Shown here piece after piece: positions 5,999 through 6,002 of a stretch of DNA of 6,002 nt (its first letter is position 1; the number at the start of each line of letters is the position of its first letter). The notes beneath the pieces were generated by a model that saw nothing but the letters and a program-made list of their open reading frames with translations, was not told the DNA's origin and did no database searches. The position numbers and the translations under genes are program-made. The stretch is from an uncultured Variovorax sp. (GTDB taxonomy: Bacteria > Pseudomonadota > Gammaproteobacteria > Burkholderiales > Burkholderiaceae), in contig CAMLCW010000321.1 of the NCBI GenBank assembly GCA_946478645.1, forward strand, positions 1 to 6,002, given 5' to 3'.

Positions 5999-6002
5999 CA
6001 TC

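Noticed and set aside
5093..6001. A 302-codon minus-strand frame antisense to the amidase, entering from the right edge
   Set aside because: Composition is His/Arg/Ala-rich without domains, and it mirrors conserved Amidase_3 codons. It is a shadow, although the part beyond 5890 is noncoding on the other strand.
1..6002. CRISPR array, insertion sequence, tRNA/rRNA or a novel defence system
   Set aside because: No regularly spaced repeats, transposase motifs, terminal inverted repeats with target duplication, or RNA gene signatures were seen; the genes are recognisable families apart from short noncoding gaps.

Overview
The window is GC-rich bacterial DNA whose third codon positions are almost all G or C. 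Gene content points to Burkholderiales, most likely Comamonadaceae (Variovorax or Acidovorax type). It has an orphan Bug-family periplasmic binding protein of the kind greatly expanded in that group, a Tat-exported AmiC-type amidase, and a queG/tsaE/amidase cluster like the gammaproteobacterial one. The genus is a guess from protein style; no ribosomal RNA is present to settle it.

Layout: (1) 34-1057, minus strand: a Bug/TctC-type solute-binding protein with a clear Shine-Dalgarno and a textbook intrinsic terminator. (2) 1161-2078, plus strand: an AEC-family membrane permease, divergent from the Bug gene across about 100 bp. (3) 2109-2711, minus strand: a two-gene type II toxin-antitoxin module, RelB/DinJ-like antitoxin then RelE/ParE-like toxin, convergent with the permease and 36 bp downstream of queG. 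(4) 2748-3830, minus strand: queG, epoxyqueuosine reductase. (5) 3816-4331, plus strand: tsaE, the t6A-pathway ATPase, whose start overlaps the queG start head to head. (6) 4328-5890, plus strand: an AmiC-type N-acetylmuramoyl-L-alanine amidase, coupled to tsaE by an ATGA overlap. (7) 5891-6002: noncoding, with a strong hairpin and a nested inverted-repeat element.

The right half is conserved housekeeping DNA. QueG finishes queuosine at tRNA position 34 and TsaE supports t6A at position 37; both marks occur together on tRNA-Asn(GUU). The amidase splits septal peptidoglycan during cell separation. In E. coli queG is divergent from nnr-tsaE-amiB-mutL; here nnr is absent from the junction, so queG and tsaE abut. 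The left half looks accessory: transport genes and a toxin-antitoxin pair. I see no CRISPR array, transposase, phage gene, tRNA or rRNA, and no convincing new system. The most useful leads are the toxin-antitoxin junction, the overlapping queG/tsaE starts, an AT-rich palindrome inside tsaE, and the structured DNA at the right edge.
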